From NCBI GenBank assembly GCA_046484825.1, contig JAWOIE010000275.1, positions 1 to 14,547 on the forward strand: a DNA stretch of 14,547 nucleotides, written 5' to 3'. Below are positions 7,572 to 13,578 of this stretch, in pieces (the first letter of the stretch is position 1; each line of letters begins with the position of its first letter). This DNA is from CAJYAN01 sp046484825. GTDB lineage: Bacteria > Pseudomonadota > Gammaproteobacteria > UBA6429 > Thiohalophilaceae. The translations under genes and the position numbers were made by a program. Below the pieces are notes generated by a model. That model searched no databases and was not told the origin of the DNA. It worked only from the letters and a program-made list of their open reading frames with translations.

Positions 7572-7960
7572 GGAAAGAATAAAAATATTTCTAATGCCTG
7601 AGGGTGCACGAGCACAGACTTCACATTTATTCGAGAAATGATAGTAATACTTGTCGAGTGTCGAGGGGAAGAATAGAAATGCTGCTACCTGATACTGCGC
7701 GGGCCACGAACTGCGCATTTGTTCAGGAAATGATTGTATTGAGTATTAAGGATGCTCTGATTAAGTGCCTTTTCGTCACTCCGGCGAAAGCCGGAGTCCA
7801 GTAAAATCAGATGGTTTCTGGATTCCGGCATTCGCCGGAATGACTTATTCAGAGAATCCTTAAGTAACGTGTAACAAGGAAAATAATAAAAATGCTTTTT
7901 TTACCTGAAATACCGCGAGCCACTGGCCTCACCTTTAACTCAGGCAAGGTTCTCTATAGG
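7571..7960 (+). repeat. Three degenerate copies of a roughly 80-base repeat
   Basis: Copy A spans about 7571-7651, copy B about 7665-7745 and copy C about 7878-7960. All begin with a purine-rich GGAAAGAATAAAAAT-like stretch, followed by a CCTGA motif and, about 20 bases later, a CACGA/CCACT stretch and an ATTTRTTCRRGAAATG-like stretch. A and B start 94 bases apart. B and C share ATGCT, ACCTGA and GCGRGCCAC in the same order. The MITE-like element lies exactly between B and C. No coding potential is evident. These may be decayed copies of an intergenic repeat. The alignment was made by eye and has gaps. Confidence 0.5.
7746..7863. mobile_element. MITE-like palindromic element, 118 bases
   Basis: The element is bounded by 21-base terminal inverted repeats at 7746-7766 and 7843-7863 with two mismatches; the left begins TTAAGGATGCTCTGA and the right reads TTAAGGATTCTCTGA on the other strand. 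Both ends are TTAA, which could be part of the repeat or a target duplication. Inside are two REP-like units in opposite orientation, each with an 8-bp stem: ACTCCGGC/GCCGGAGT with GAAA loop (7778-7797) and ATTCCGGC/GCCGGAAT with ATTC loop (7822-7841). CCGGCGAAAGCCGG-type sequences are widespread intergenic repeats in proteobacteria. It has no transposase and would need one in trans. As RNA it would fold strongly and could attenuate or stabilise transcripts between trkA and trkH. Confidence 0.75.
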
Positions 7961-7961
7961 C

Positions 7962-7989
7962 CTCGCTCCTCGTCACTCGTGCCTCGTCC
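7962..7989 (-). repeat. Heptamer tandem array, right arm (reverse orientation)
   Basis: Four 7-base units begin CTCG at 7962, 7969, 7976 and 7983, the reverse complement of the CGAG heptamers at 7544-7571. The array ends 13 bases before the first trkH start codon, where a ribosome binding site would normally lie, and no good Shine-Dalgarno is seen. If transcribed from upstream, pairing with the left arm could place the trkH initiation region next to a stem. Confidence 0.65.
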
Positions 7990-8002
7990 CTGTTTCTAGC
8001 TC

Positions 8003-9457
8003 ATGCAATTTTCCGTCATCCAGCGCGTCCTGGGTATTTTTCTCATGGTCTTCAGCTCGGCCATGCTACCGCCCATGCTGGTCTCGGTCATCTACCTGGA
8101 CGGCGCCTTTGAGTCGTTCCTGTATGCCTTTATTGTTACCCTGGTCTCAGGCATCAGCCTGTGGTTGCCGGTCAAGAGTGTCAAACAGGAGTTGCGTCTG
8201 CGCGACGGATTTCTGGTGGTCGCCGTGTTCTGGTTTGCCCTGGGGCTCTCCGGCGCCGTGCCGTTTATCATCTCCCCACAGCTCGATATCAGCATCACCG
8301 ATGCGGTGTTCGAATCCATTTCGGGCCTGACCACGACGGGGGCGACAGTAATCGTCGGCCTCGACGCGCTGCCCAGGTCGATTCTCTATTATCGCCAGCA
8401 ACTGCAATGGCTGGGCGGTATCGGTATTATCGTCATCGCCGTGGCCATTATGCCCATGCTTGGCATCGGCGGCATGTCCCTGTATCGCGCCGAAACCCCC
8501 GGCCCCATGAAGGACAACAAACTCACGCCGCGCATAGCTGAGACCGCCAAGTCCCTGTGGTACATTTATTTATTTCTTACCGTGGCCTGTGCCCTGGCCT
8601 ACTGGGCCGCGGGCATGTCGCTGTTTGATGCCATCGGACACAGTTTTTCCACCGTGGCCATTGGCGGTTTTTCCACCCACGATGCCAGCATGGGCTACTA
8701 TAACGACATCCCGATGATCAAAATAATCGCCATTGGCTTTATGCTGCTCGCCGGGGTTAACTTTACCCTGCACTTTGTGGCCTGGCGGTCACGCGGAATG
8801 CTGCACTACCTGCGCGATGCGGAATTCCGCGCCTATATCCTGATTTTGCTGCTGGTCTCCCTCATTACCTCGGCCTACCTTTATTACACCGATTACTTTA
8901 GTACGCTGGATGGCGCCCTTCTCAATGGCGTGTTCCAGGCGGTGTCCATCGGCACCACTACCGGCTTTACCACCCATGAGTATCACAACTGGCCGGGGTT
9001 TTTGCCGGTGCTGTTACTCTTTACCAGTTTCGTCGGCGCCTGCGCCACATCCACCGGTGGCGGTATGAAGGTGATTCGCTTCCTGCTGCTGATCAAACAG
9101 GGCTTTCGTGAAATCCAGCGCCTGATTCACCCCAACGCCATCATCACCATCAAGATTGGCGGCAAGCCGGTACCGGACCGCGCCATCAATGCGGTGTGGG
9201 GATTTTTCTCCGCCTACGTGGCCTCCTTCGTTATTATTTTATTAATCCTCATGCTCACCGGAATGGACCAGGTCACCGCCTTTTCCGCCACCGCGGCAAC
9301 CATGAACAACCTGGGTCCCGGACTGAATGAAGTTGGCTCCAATTACCAGAGCGTTACCGATGCGGGCAAATGGGTGCTGTGTTTTGCCATGCTGCTTGGG
9401 CGCCTTGAAGTCTTTACCCTGCTGGTGTTATTGACACCAACCTTCTGGAAACGCTAA
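8003..9457 (+). CDS. trkH: TrkH potassium uptake channel subunit, first copy
   Basis: A 484-residue integral membrane protein (E. coli TrkH is 483) of the Trk/Ktr/HKT superfamily, which forms the potassium pore gated by TrkA. The four pore-loop repeats are visible: GLTTTGATV (108-116), STVAIGGFST (216-225), SIGTTTGFTT (315-324) and CATSTGGGMK (347-356), each with its filter glycine. The N-terminus, MQFSVIQRVLGIFLMVFS, begins the first membrane helix, as in other TrkH. No strong Shine-Dalgarno precedes the ATG; the heptamer repeats end 13 bases upstream. The second trkH starts 4 bases after the stop, so the two are cotranscribed. All filter positions look functional. It resembles TrkH rather than KtrB because of its length and the linked trkA. 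Confidence 0.95.
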   Translation: MQFSVIQRVLGIFLMVFSSAMLPPMLVSVIYLDGAFESFLYAFIVTLVSGISLWLPVKSVKQELRLRDGFLVVAVFWFALGLSGAVPFIISPQLDISITDAVFESISGLTTTGATVIVGLDALPRSILYYRQQLQWLGGIGIIVIAVAIMPMLGIGGMSLYRAETPGPMKDNKLTPRIAETAKSLWYIYLFLTVACALAYWAAGMSLFDAIGHSFSTVAIGGFSTHDASMGYYNDIPMIKIIAIGFMLLAGVNFTLHFVAWRSRGMLHYLRDAEFRAYILILLLVSLITSAYLYYTDYFSTLDGALLNGVFQAVSIGTTTGFTTHEYHNWPGFLPVLLLFTSFVGACATSTGGGMKVIRFLLLIKQGFREIQRLIHPNAIITIKIGGKPVPDRAINAVWGFFSAYVASFVIILLILMLTGMDQVTAFSATAATMNNLGPGLNEVGSNYQSVTDAGKWVLCFAMLLGRLEVFTLLVLLTPTFWKR

Positions 9458-9461
9458 GCGC

Positions 9462-10907
9462 ATGCAGTACAAGCCGGTCCTGCGGGTATTGGGCGTTTTC
9501 CTGATGCTGCATAGCCTGGGCCTGTTGCCGCCACTGGCCATTTCCGTTTCTCTGCAGGATGGCCATTGGCGTGATTTTTTCTATACCTTTTTGCTTAGCC
9601 TGGGCGGCGGGTTTTTGTTGTGGTGGTCATTTCGGCAGGCCAAACACGAATTGCGCCGGCATGAGGGATTCCTCATTGTCGCCAGCTTCTGGCTGGTCCT
9701 GAGCGCCGTGAGCGCCATCCCGTTTATTCTTGGGCCGCACCTGAATTTCTTCGATGCCTTTTTTGAGGCCACCTCGGCCTTTACCACCACCGGGGCCACG
9801 GTCATCACCGGGCTGGATGAGCTGCCCAAATCCGTACTGTTTTATCGTCAGGAATTGCAATGGCTCGGCGGCATGGGGATTATTGTCCTGGCCGTGGCGG
9901 TACTCCCACTGCTCGGCATGGGGGGGATGCAGCTCTACCGCGCCGAGACCACGGGGCCGTTCAAGGAAGAAAAACTCACTCCGCGCATCGCCCACACGGC
10001 GCGTAGCTTCATCTTGATCTATCTCGGCATGACACTGCTTTGCGCGCTTGCCTATATTATTGCCGGCATGTCGGTCTTCGACGCTGTGGCCCACAGTCTC
10101 TCCACAGTTTCCACCGGAGGCTTTTCCACCTACGATGCCAGCATGGGGCATTTTAATAGTCTATCCATCGAACTCATTGCTGGCTTTTTTATGCTGATGG
10201 GCGCAGTAAACTTCAGCCTGCATTACCTGGCCATACACAAACTACACCTCAGGGCTTATTTTGCCAGCCCCGAGACCCGGGTCTTTCTTGCCATTATCGC
10301 CAGCGTGGTTTTACTCTGTGCCCTGACCCTTACCTTTCACCAGACCTATCCCGACTTTCTGACTTCACTGCGTCATGCCACCTTCACGACCATATCCATT
10401 ATTACCAGCAGCGGATATACCACGGAGAATTTTGCCGCCTGGCCGGTCTCCCTGCCTGTCCTGCTGATCTTTATCAGCTTTGTAGGCGGCTGCGCCGGTT
10501 CCACTGCCGGGGGTATGAAGGTCATCCGCTTTATATTGCTGTTCAAACAGGGCCACCGCGAAATTATCCGGCTTATCCATCCGGCCATTGTCATGCCCAT
10601 AAAGGTTGGCCGGCGCGTCGTCAGTGATGAAGTCACAAAAGGGGTCTGGAGTTTCTTTGCCCTCTACGTGGCCATCTTTACCCTGGTCATGCTAGTACTC
10701 ATGGCCGGCGGCGCCGATCAGGTCACCGCCTTCGCCGCGGTGGCCACCACGCTCAACAACCTTGGTCCTGGACTGGGCGAGGTCAGTAGCAACTTCCAAT
10801 CGGTACCGGACTGGCAAAAACTGCTCCTGAGTCTGTGCATGTTGCTGGGGCGTCTGGAGCTGTTTACCCTGATAATATTCTTCATGCCCGCCTTCTGGCG
10901 GCGTTAA
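9462..10907 (+). CDS. trkH: TrkH potassium uptake channel subunit, second (tandem) copy
   Basis: A 481-residue paralogue of the gene before it, alignable along its whole length (RVLGxFLM, ELQWLGG, YRAET, LTPRIA and the C-terminal LLGRLE are shared). Its pore loops are FTTTGATV (107-114), STVSTGGFST (214-223), SIITSSGYTT (312-321) and CAGSTAGGMK (344-353). Loops 3 and 4 differ from copy 1 (SSG for TTG, STAGG for STGGG), so ion affinity or selectivity may differ, as between E. coli TrkH and TrkG; this is inference. The gene starts 4 bases after copy 1, and the methyltransferase follows after 2 bases, so the three form one transcript. Divergence is substantial, so the duplication is old or the second copy was acquired. 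TrkA encoded upstream probably serves both pores. Confidence 0.95.
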   Translation: MQYKPVLRVLGVFLMLHSLGLLPPLAISVSLQDGHWRDFFYTFLLSLGGGFLLWWSFRQAKHELRRHEGFLIVASFWLVLSAVSAIPFILGPHLNFFDAFFEATSAFTTTGATVITGLDELPKSVLFYRQELQWLGGMGIIVLAVAVLPLLGMGGMQLYRAETTGPFKEEKLTPRIAHTARSFILIYLGMTLLCALAYIIAGMSVFDAVAHSLSTVSTGGFSTYDASMGHFNSLSIELIAGFFMLMGAVNFSLHYLAIHKLHLRAYFASPETRVFLAIIASVVLLCALTLTFHQTYPDFLTSLRHATFTTISIITSSGYTTENFAAWPVSLPVLLIFISFVGGCAGSTAGGMKVIRFILLFKQGHREIIRLIHPAIVMPIKVGRRVVSDEVTKGVWSFFALYVAIFTLVMLVLMAGGADQVTAFAAVATTLNNLGPGLGEVSSNFQSVPDWQKLLLSLCMLLGRLELFTLIIFFMPAFWRR

Positions 10908-10909
10908 AC

Positions 10910-11473
10910 ATGCATCCCGAGCAGGCCAAATGGGACGAGCGTTATCGCAATGCCAACACCACTGGCAAACCCGCCGGCGTCTTGCAGCACTATCAGCACC
11001 TGTTACCGGAAACGGGTAGCGCCCTCGACCTCGCCTGCGGCCTCGGTGGTAATGCCCTGCTGCTGGCACAACACGGTCTTGACACCTACGCCTGGGACAT
11101 ATCCCCGGTCGCCCTGCAGACCCTGGCGGAACAGGCCCTGCACAGCGGCCTGTTCCTGCAAACCGAGGTGCGTGATATTGCCGCGCAGCCACCCGAGCCG
11201 GAGCGCTTTGACGTCATCGTCGTGAGTTATTTCCTGGAGCGCCCACTGTTCCCGGCATTAATCAACGCCCTCAGGCCCAACGGCCTCATCTTCTACCAGA
11301 CCTTCACCCAGAAACACTTCAGTGACAGCGGACCTGGCAAGCCCGACTATCGCCTGCAGGCCAATGAACTGCTCCAGTTGCTCAACGGCTTGCGGGTAAT
11401 GGAATATCATGAATGTGATCTACCGTGGCTGAAAGAGCCGGTGGATGAGGCATGTGCAGTGGCATGTAAATAA
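10910..11473 (+). CDS. Class I SAM-dependent methyltransferase, small, TehB-like
   Basis: A 187-residue protein of the class I Rossmann methyltransferase fold. The SAM-binding motif I is ALDLACGLGGNAL (38-50), Asp63 in YAWDIS is the likely ribose ligand, RDI (88-90) is motif III-like, and RFDVIVVSYFLERPLF (99-114) covers motif IV and the following segment. The N-terminal KWDERY is common in TehB-like and other small methyltransferases. The substrate cannot be told; tellurite or thiopurine methylation would be a guess. The ATG at 10910 is 2 bases past the trkH stop. The frame continues open upstream inside trkH, but a start there would overlap trkH by over 70 bases, so 10910 is preferred. It is the last gene of the transcript, followed by a strong terminator. 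Confidence 0.88.
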   Translation: MHPEQAKWDERYRNANTTGKPAGVLQHYQHLLPETGSALDLACGLGGNALLLAQHGLDTYAWDISPVALQTLAEQALHSGLFLQTEVRDIAAQPPEPERFDVIVVSYFLERPLFPALINALRPNGLIFYQTFTQKHFSDSGPGKPDYRLQANELLQLLNGLRVMEYHECDLPWLKEPVDEACAVACK

Positions 11474-11480
11474 AAATTTA

Positions 11481-11507
11481 TATAGAGACAGAGCTGTCTC
11501 TATTTTT
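11481..11507 (+). terminator. Intrinsic terminator after the trkH-trkH-methyltransferase unit
   Basis: The inverted repeat TAGAGACAG / CTGTCTCTA (11483-11502) with an effective 4-base loop is followed at once by TTTTT (11503-11507). It lies 7 bases past the methyltransferase stop. The form is a textbook rho-independent terminator. Confidence 0.88.
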
Positions 11508-11535
11508 GAGGTGATTTTCGGGATGTGGATATAAT
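11506..11535 (+). promoter_or_regulatory. Probable sigma-70 promoter for the DUF4386 gene
   Basis: A consensus -10 TATAAT at 11530-11535 is preceded after 18 bases by TTGAGG at 11506-11511, which matches the -35 consensus at four of six positions. The -35 overlaps the end of the terminator T-tract. The predicted start site would give a leader of about 40 bases before the TTG at 11581. Confidence 0.55.
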
Positions 11536-11580
11536 GTCAAATATCTACCATCTGTCTAAGTCGTTTGTCAGGAGAAACAC

Positions 11581-12279
11581 TTGAACATCTCTACAGCGAA
11601 TATGCCCCCCGCCATTTACGCAAGATTTGCAGGGCTTCTTTATCTTATTATCATTGTCTTTGGCATTTCCAGCGAATTTTTTATTCGCGCCAGTTTGATT
11701 GTGCCGGGTGACGCGAGCGCTACGGCCAGCAACATAGTGGCATCTCAATCGTTATTTCGCCTCGGTTTCGTTTTTGATTCTATTATGCTGCTAGCCGATG
11801 TTGCTATCGCCATCATTTTTTATGTACTTTTTAAACCTGTAAACCAAATCGCATCGCTAATCGCAGCAGCGTTTCGCTTGATGCAGGCCGCCATTCTGGG
11901 ATTCAATTTACTCAATTATCACGCAGCGTTATTACTAGCAAGCGGCGAGGGATACCTGGCAGCCTTTAAGGATAAAGATTTACACTCACTGGCGATGTTT
12001 TTTCTGGATCTGCATAGTCATGGATATGATCTGGGGCTAATATTTTTTGGAGTATCGAATCTTATTTTGGGTTATTTAGTCATCAAGTCAAATTATTTCC
12101 CTCTATCACTTGGCTACGGTTTGATCGGTGGCGCCCTGGTTTATTTGTTGGGAAGTTACAGTCATTTCATTTTTCCAGACCAGGCATCACTCATGGAGCC
12201 ACTGTACATTATTCCTTTGCTTGCAGAGCTTTCATTCTGTTTATGGCTTCTGCTAAGAGGGATAAGGGCTCAGAATTAA
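11581..12279 (+). CDS. DUF4386 family integral membrane protein
   Basis: The product is 232 residues from a TTG at 11581, chosen because AGGAGA at 11570-11575 lies 5 bases upstream; the alternative ATG at 11602 would remove seven residues and place the Shine-Dalgarno too far away. It has about six hydrophobic segments (roughly 15-34, 60-85, 95-120, 150-168, 174-197, 205-226). The pattern FRLGFVFDSIMLLADVAIAI near 59-78 and the DLHSHGYDLGLIFFGVSN segment at 143-160 are typical of DUF4386, a family of unknown function in the inner membrane. Base composition and codon use are more AT-rich than in the flanking operons, with many TTA, ATT and TTT codons, which suggests separate ancestry. It stands alone, with its own promoter upstream and a long gene-poor stretch downstream. 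Confidence 0.85.
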   Translation: MNISTANMPPAIYARFAGLLYLIIIVFGISSEFFIRASLIVPGDASATASNIVASQSLFRLGFVFDSIMLLADVAIAIIFYVLFKPVNQIASLIAAAFRLMQAAILGFNLLNYHAALLLASGEGYLAAFKDKDLHSLAMFFLDLHSHGYDLGLIFFGVSNLILGYLVIKSNYFPLSLGYGLIGGALVYLLGSYSHFIFPDQASLMEPLYIIPLLAELSFCLWLLLRGIRAQN

Positions 12280-12508
12280 AAGCTCATACGAGCCTTCAAG
12301 GCTAATGGGGTTAGGCAAATAAGGTGTCTTACGCACTACAATACTAAAAGGCATTCCTGCCAAGGGATTTTCTTACGTTTAAAGCGTTTATTAGCACCGA
12401 GTTCTTAATCATTTTTTATTAACTTGGCGCGATTGCAATGCCTGTCGGGATATGACAGCTGCTTGCCTGGCTAATGCATAAATATCGACTAATGAATACC
12501 GCGCACAA

Positions 12509-12925
12509 ATGCAGCATGAAAACATTCTGGAAAGCGCTGACTCGAAAACAGCAAATGAAACCTACACTATTGTTGTGATTTTATTTCTGTTTATGGAATT
12601 ATTCTGGCGTATGTTCTTTGGGAATCAAGGTCTCAGAACGATTGAAATAGCAGATCATGATTATGGGAGAGAGTCGATATCAGGGAAAAGTTTAGGTGAT
12701 TCCAAACGGTCGAGCATGGAACTTAATCATGAGTGTAATCGAAACACCGTGAAACATCGGCATAACTTAAGTCATCTACCTCCTTGGTCCGTGTTGACCT
12801 GGACCCTCGATCCCGCAGTTTGTATATGGCGAGGTGATTTGACAAAAAAATCACCATTTAACCGAAATCCACACCCTTTACCGCGTATTTTTCAACCGAT
12901 CAAGGTGTATGATGGTTACCAATAA
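12509..12925 (+). CDS. Doubtful 138-codon open frame, possible hypothetical protein
   Basis: The frame begins MQHENILESADSKTANETYT and has one hydrophobic segment (TIVVILFLFMELFWRMFF, about 20-37), then a hydrophilic tail rich in Asn, His, Arg and Pro with no recognisable domain. There is no Shine-Dalgarno before the ATG at 12509, the sequence does not resemble any family I know, and the last third overlaps the hairpin at 12833-12855 and runs close to lemA. In AT-rich DNA a chance frame of this length is possible. I list it only because nothing else fills the stretch. Confidence 0.15.
   Translation: MQHENILESADSKTANETYTIVVILFLFMELFWRMFFGNQGLRTIEIADHDYGRESISGKSLGDSKRSSMELNHECNRNTVKHRHNLSHLPPWSVLTWTLDPAVCIWRGDLTKKSPFNRNPHPLPRIFQPIKVYDGYQ
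12833..12855. promoter_or_regulatory. Hairpin GGTGATTT / AAATCACC upstream of lemA
   Basis: A perfect 8-bp inverted repeat, GGTGATTT at 12833-12840 and AAATCACC at 12848-12855, with a 7-base loop GACAAAA. It contains a perfect -35-like TTGACA at 12839-12844, but no suitable -10 follows 16-18 bases later. It has no T-tract on the + strand. It could be an operator or a weak structure about 100 bases before lemA; the role is unknown. Confidence 0.35.
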
Positions 12926-12958
12926 TAAACAACTTCATATTATCAACGGAGGCTTGTC

Positions 12959-13555
12959 ATGGGTACGACAACAATAATCATCCTGATTGTCATCGGCGCG
13001 ATCCTGCTCTACCTGGTCGCGATGTTCAATCGCCTGGTAGCGCTAAAGAATCGCTTCAAGAATGCCTTTGCCCAGATCGAGGTCCAACTCAAGCGGCGCT
13101 ATGATCTGATCCCCAACCTGGTGGAAACCGCCAAAGGCTATCTTAAGCACGAGCGCGAAACCCTTGATGCCGTGGTGCAGGCGCGTAATGCCGCGGCCCA
13201 GGGCCTGAGCAAGGCGCATGACGATCCGGGTAACCCCCAGGCCATCGAGACCCTGGGGCGTGCAGAAGGCAGCCTGTCTGGCGCCATGGGTCGCTTCAAT
13301 CTGGTGGTCGAGGCCTACCCGGACCTGAAGGCCAACCAGAACATGATCCAGCTCACCGAGGAATTGACCAGCACCGAAAACAAAGTGGCCTTCGCTCGTC
13401 AGGCTTTCAACGATGCGGTGATGGCGTATAACACCTATAAACAGTCTTTTCCGCCGATGGTGTTTGCCGGCATGTTCGGTCACGGCCCGGATGCGACGCT
13501 GCTGGAATTTGAGGACAGCGCACAAATCCAGGCCGCGCCCAAGGTCTCGTTCTGA
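12959..13555 (+). CDS. lemA: LemA family membrane-anchored protein
   Basis: The product is 198 residues from the ATG at 12959, with GGAGG at 12948-12952 six bases upstream. An N-terminal membrane anchor (about 5-22, TIIILIVIGAILLYLVAM) is followed by the conserved helical region: FNRLVALKNRFKNAFAQIEV (23-42), LKRRYDLIPNLVETAKGY (44-61), then ERETLDAVVQARN (65-77), LTEELTSTENKVAFARQAFN (132-151) and the terminal YNTYKQSFPP (157-166). LemA proteins form a cytoplasmic helical bundle next to the membrane; their biochemical role is not settled. The gene stands 23 bases before an M48 metallopeptidase, a pairing seen in many proteobacteria, which suggests a joint role in envelope protein quality control. 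Composition returns to the GC-rich style of the first operon. Confidence 0.95.
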   Translation: MGTTTIIILIVIGAILLYLVAMFNRLVALKNRFKNAFAQIEVQLKRRYDLIPNLVETAKGYLKHERETLDAVVQARNAAAQGLSKAHDDPGNPQAIETLGRAEGSLSGAMGRFNLVVEAYPDLKANQNMIQLTEELTSTENKVAFARQAFNDAVMAYNTYKQSFPPMVFAGMFGHGPDATLLEFEDSAQIQAAPKVSF

Positions 13556-13578
13556 TTCATTCGCGCTAGTTCACTGCT

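Larger units (their letters stand above)
12280..12958. other. AT-rich stretch without a convincing gene
   Basis: This 679-base stretch lies between the DUF4386 gene and lemA and is AT-rich. Just after the DUF4386 stop are two short overlapping palindromes, GCTCATACGAGC (12282-12293) and AGCCTTCAAGGCT (12291-12303), without a following T-tract. A further hairpin lies at 12833-12855. GGAGG at 12948-12952 is the lemA ribosome binding site. I found no tRNA-like fold, no transposase remnant and no good promoter; lemA must be transcribed from somewhere in here or from upstream. Confidence 0.6.

Noticed and set aside
7604..7804. 66-codon open frame in the trkA-trkH spacer
   Set aside because: It runs through repeat copies A and B and into the MITE-like element; its C-terminus, VTPAKAGVQ, is simply the translation of the REP hairpin and is a frequent false annotation. 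No ribosome binding site.
12282..12303. Terminator after the DUF4386 gene
   Set aside because: Two short overlapping palindromes are present but the stems are 4-6 bp and no T-tract follows.
12424..12438. TTGGCGCGATTGCAA as a possible sigma-54 promoter
   Set aside because: The GG and GC elements are 7 bases apart; sigma-54 promoters need about 10.
12794..12828. TTGACC followed by TATATG as a lemA promoter
   Set aside because: The spacing is more than 20 bases, too long for sigma-70.
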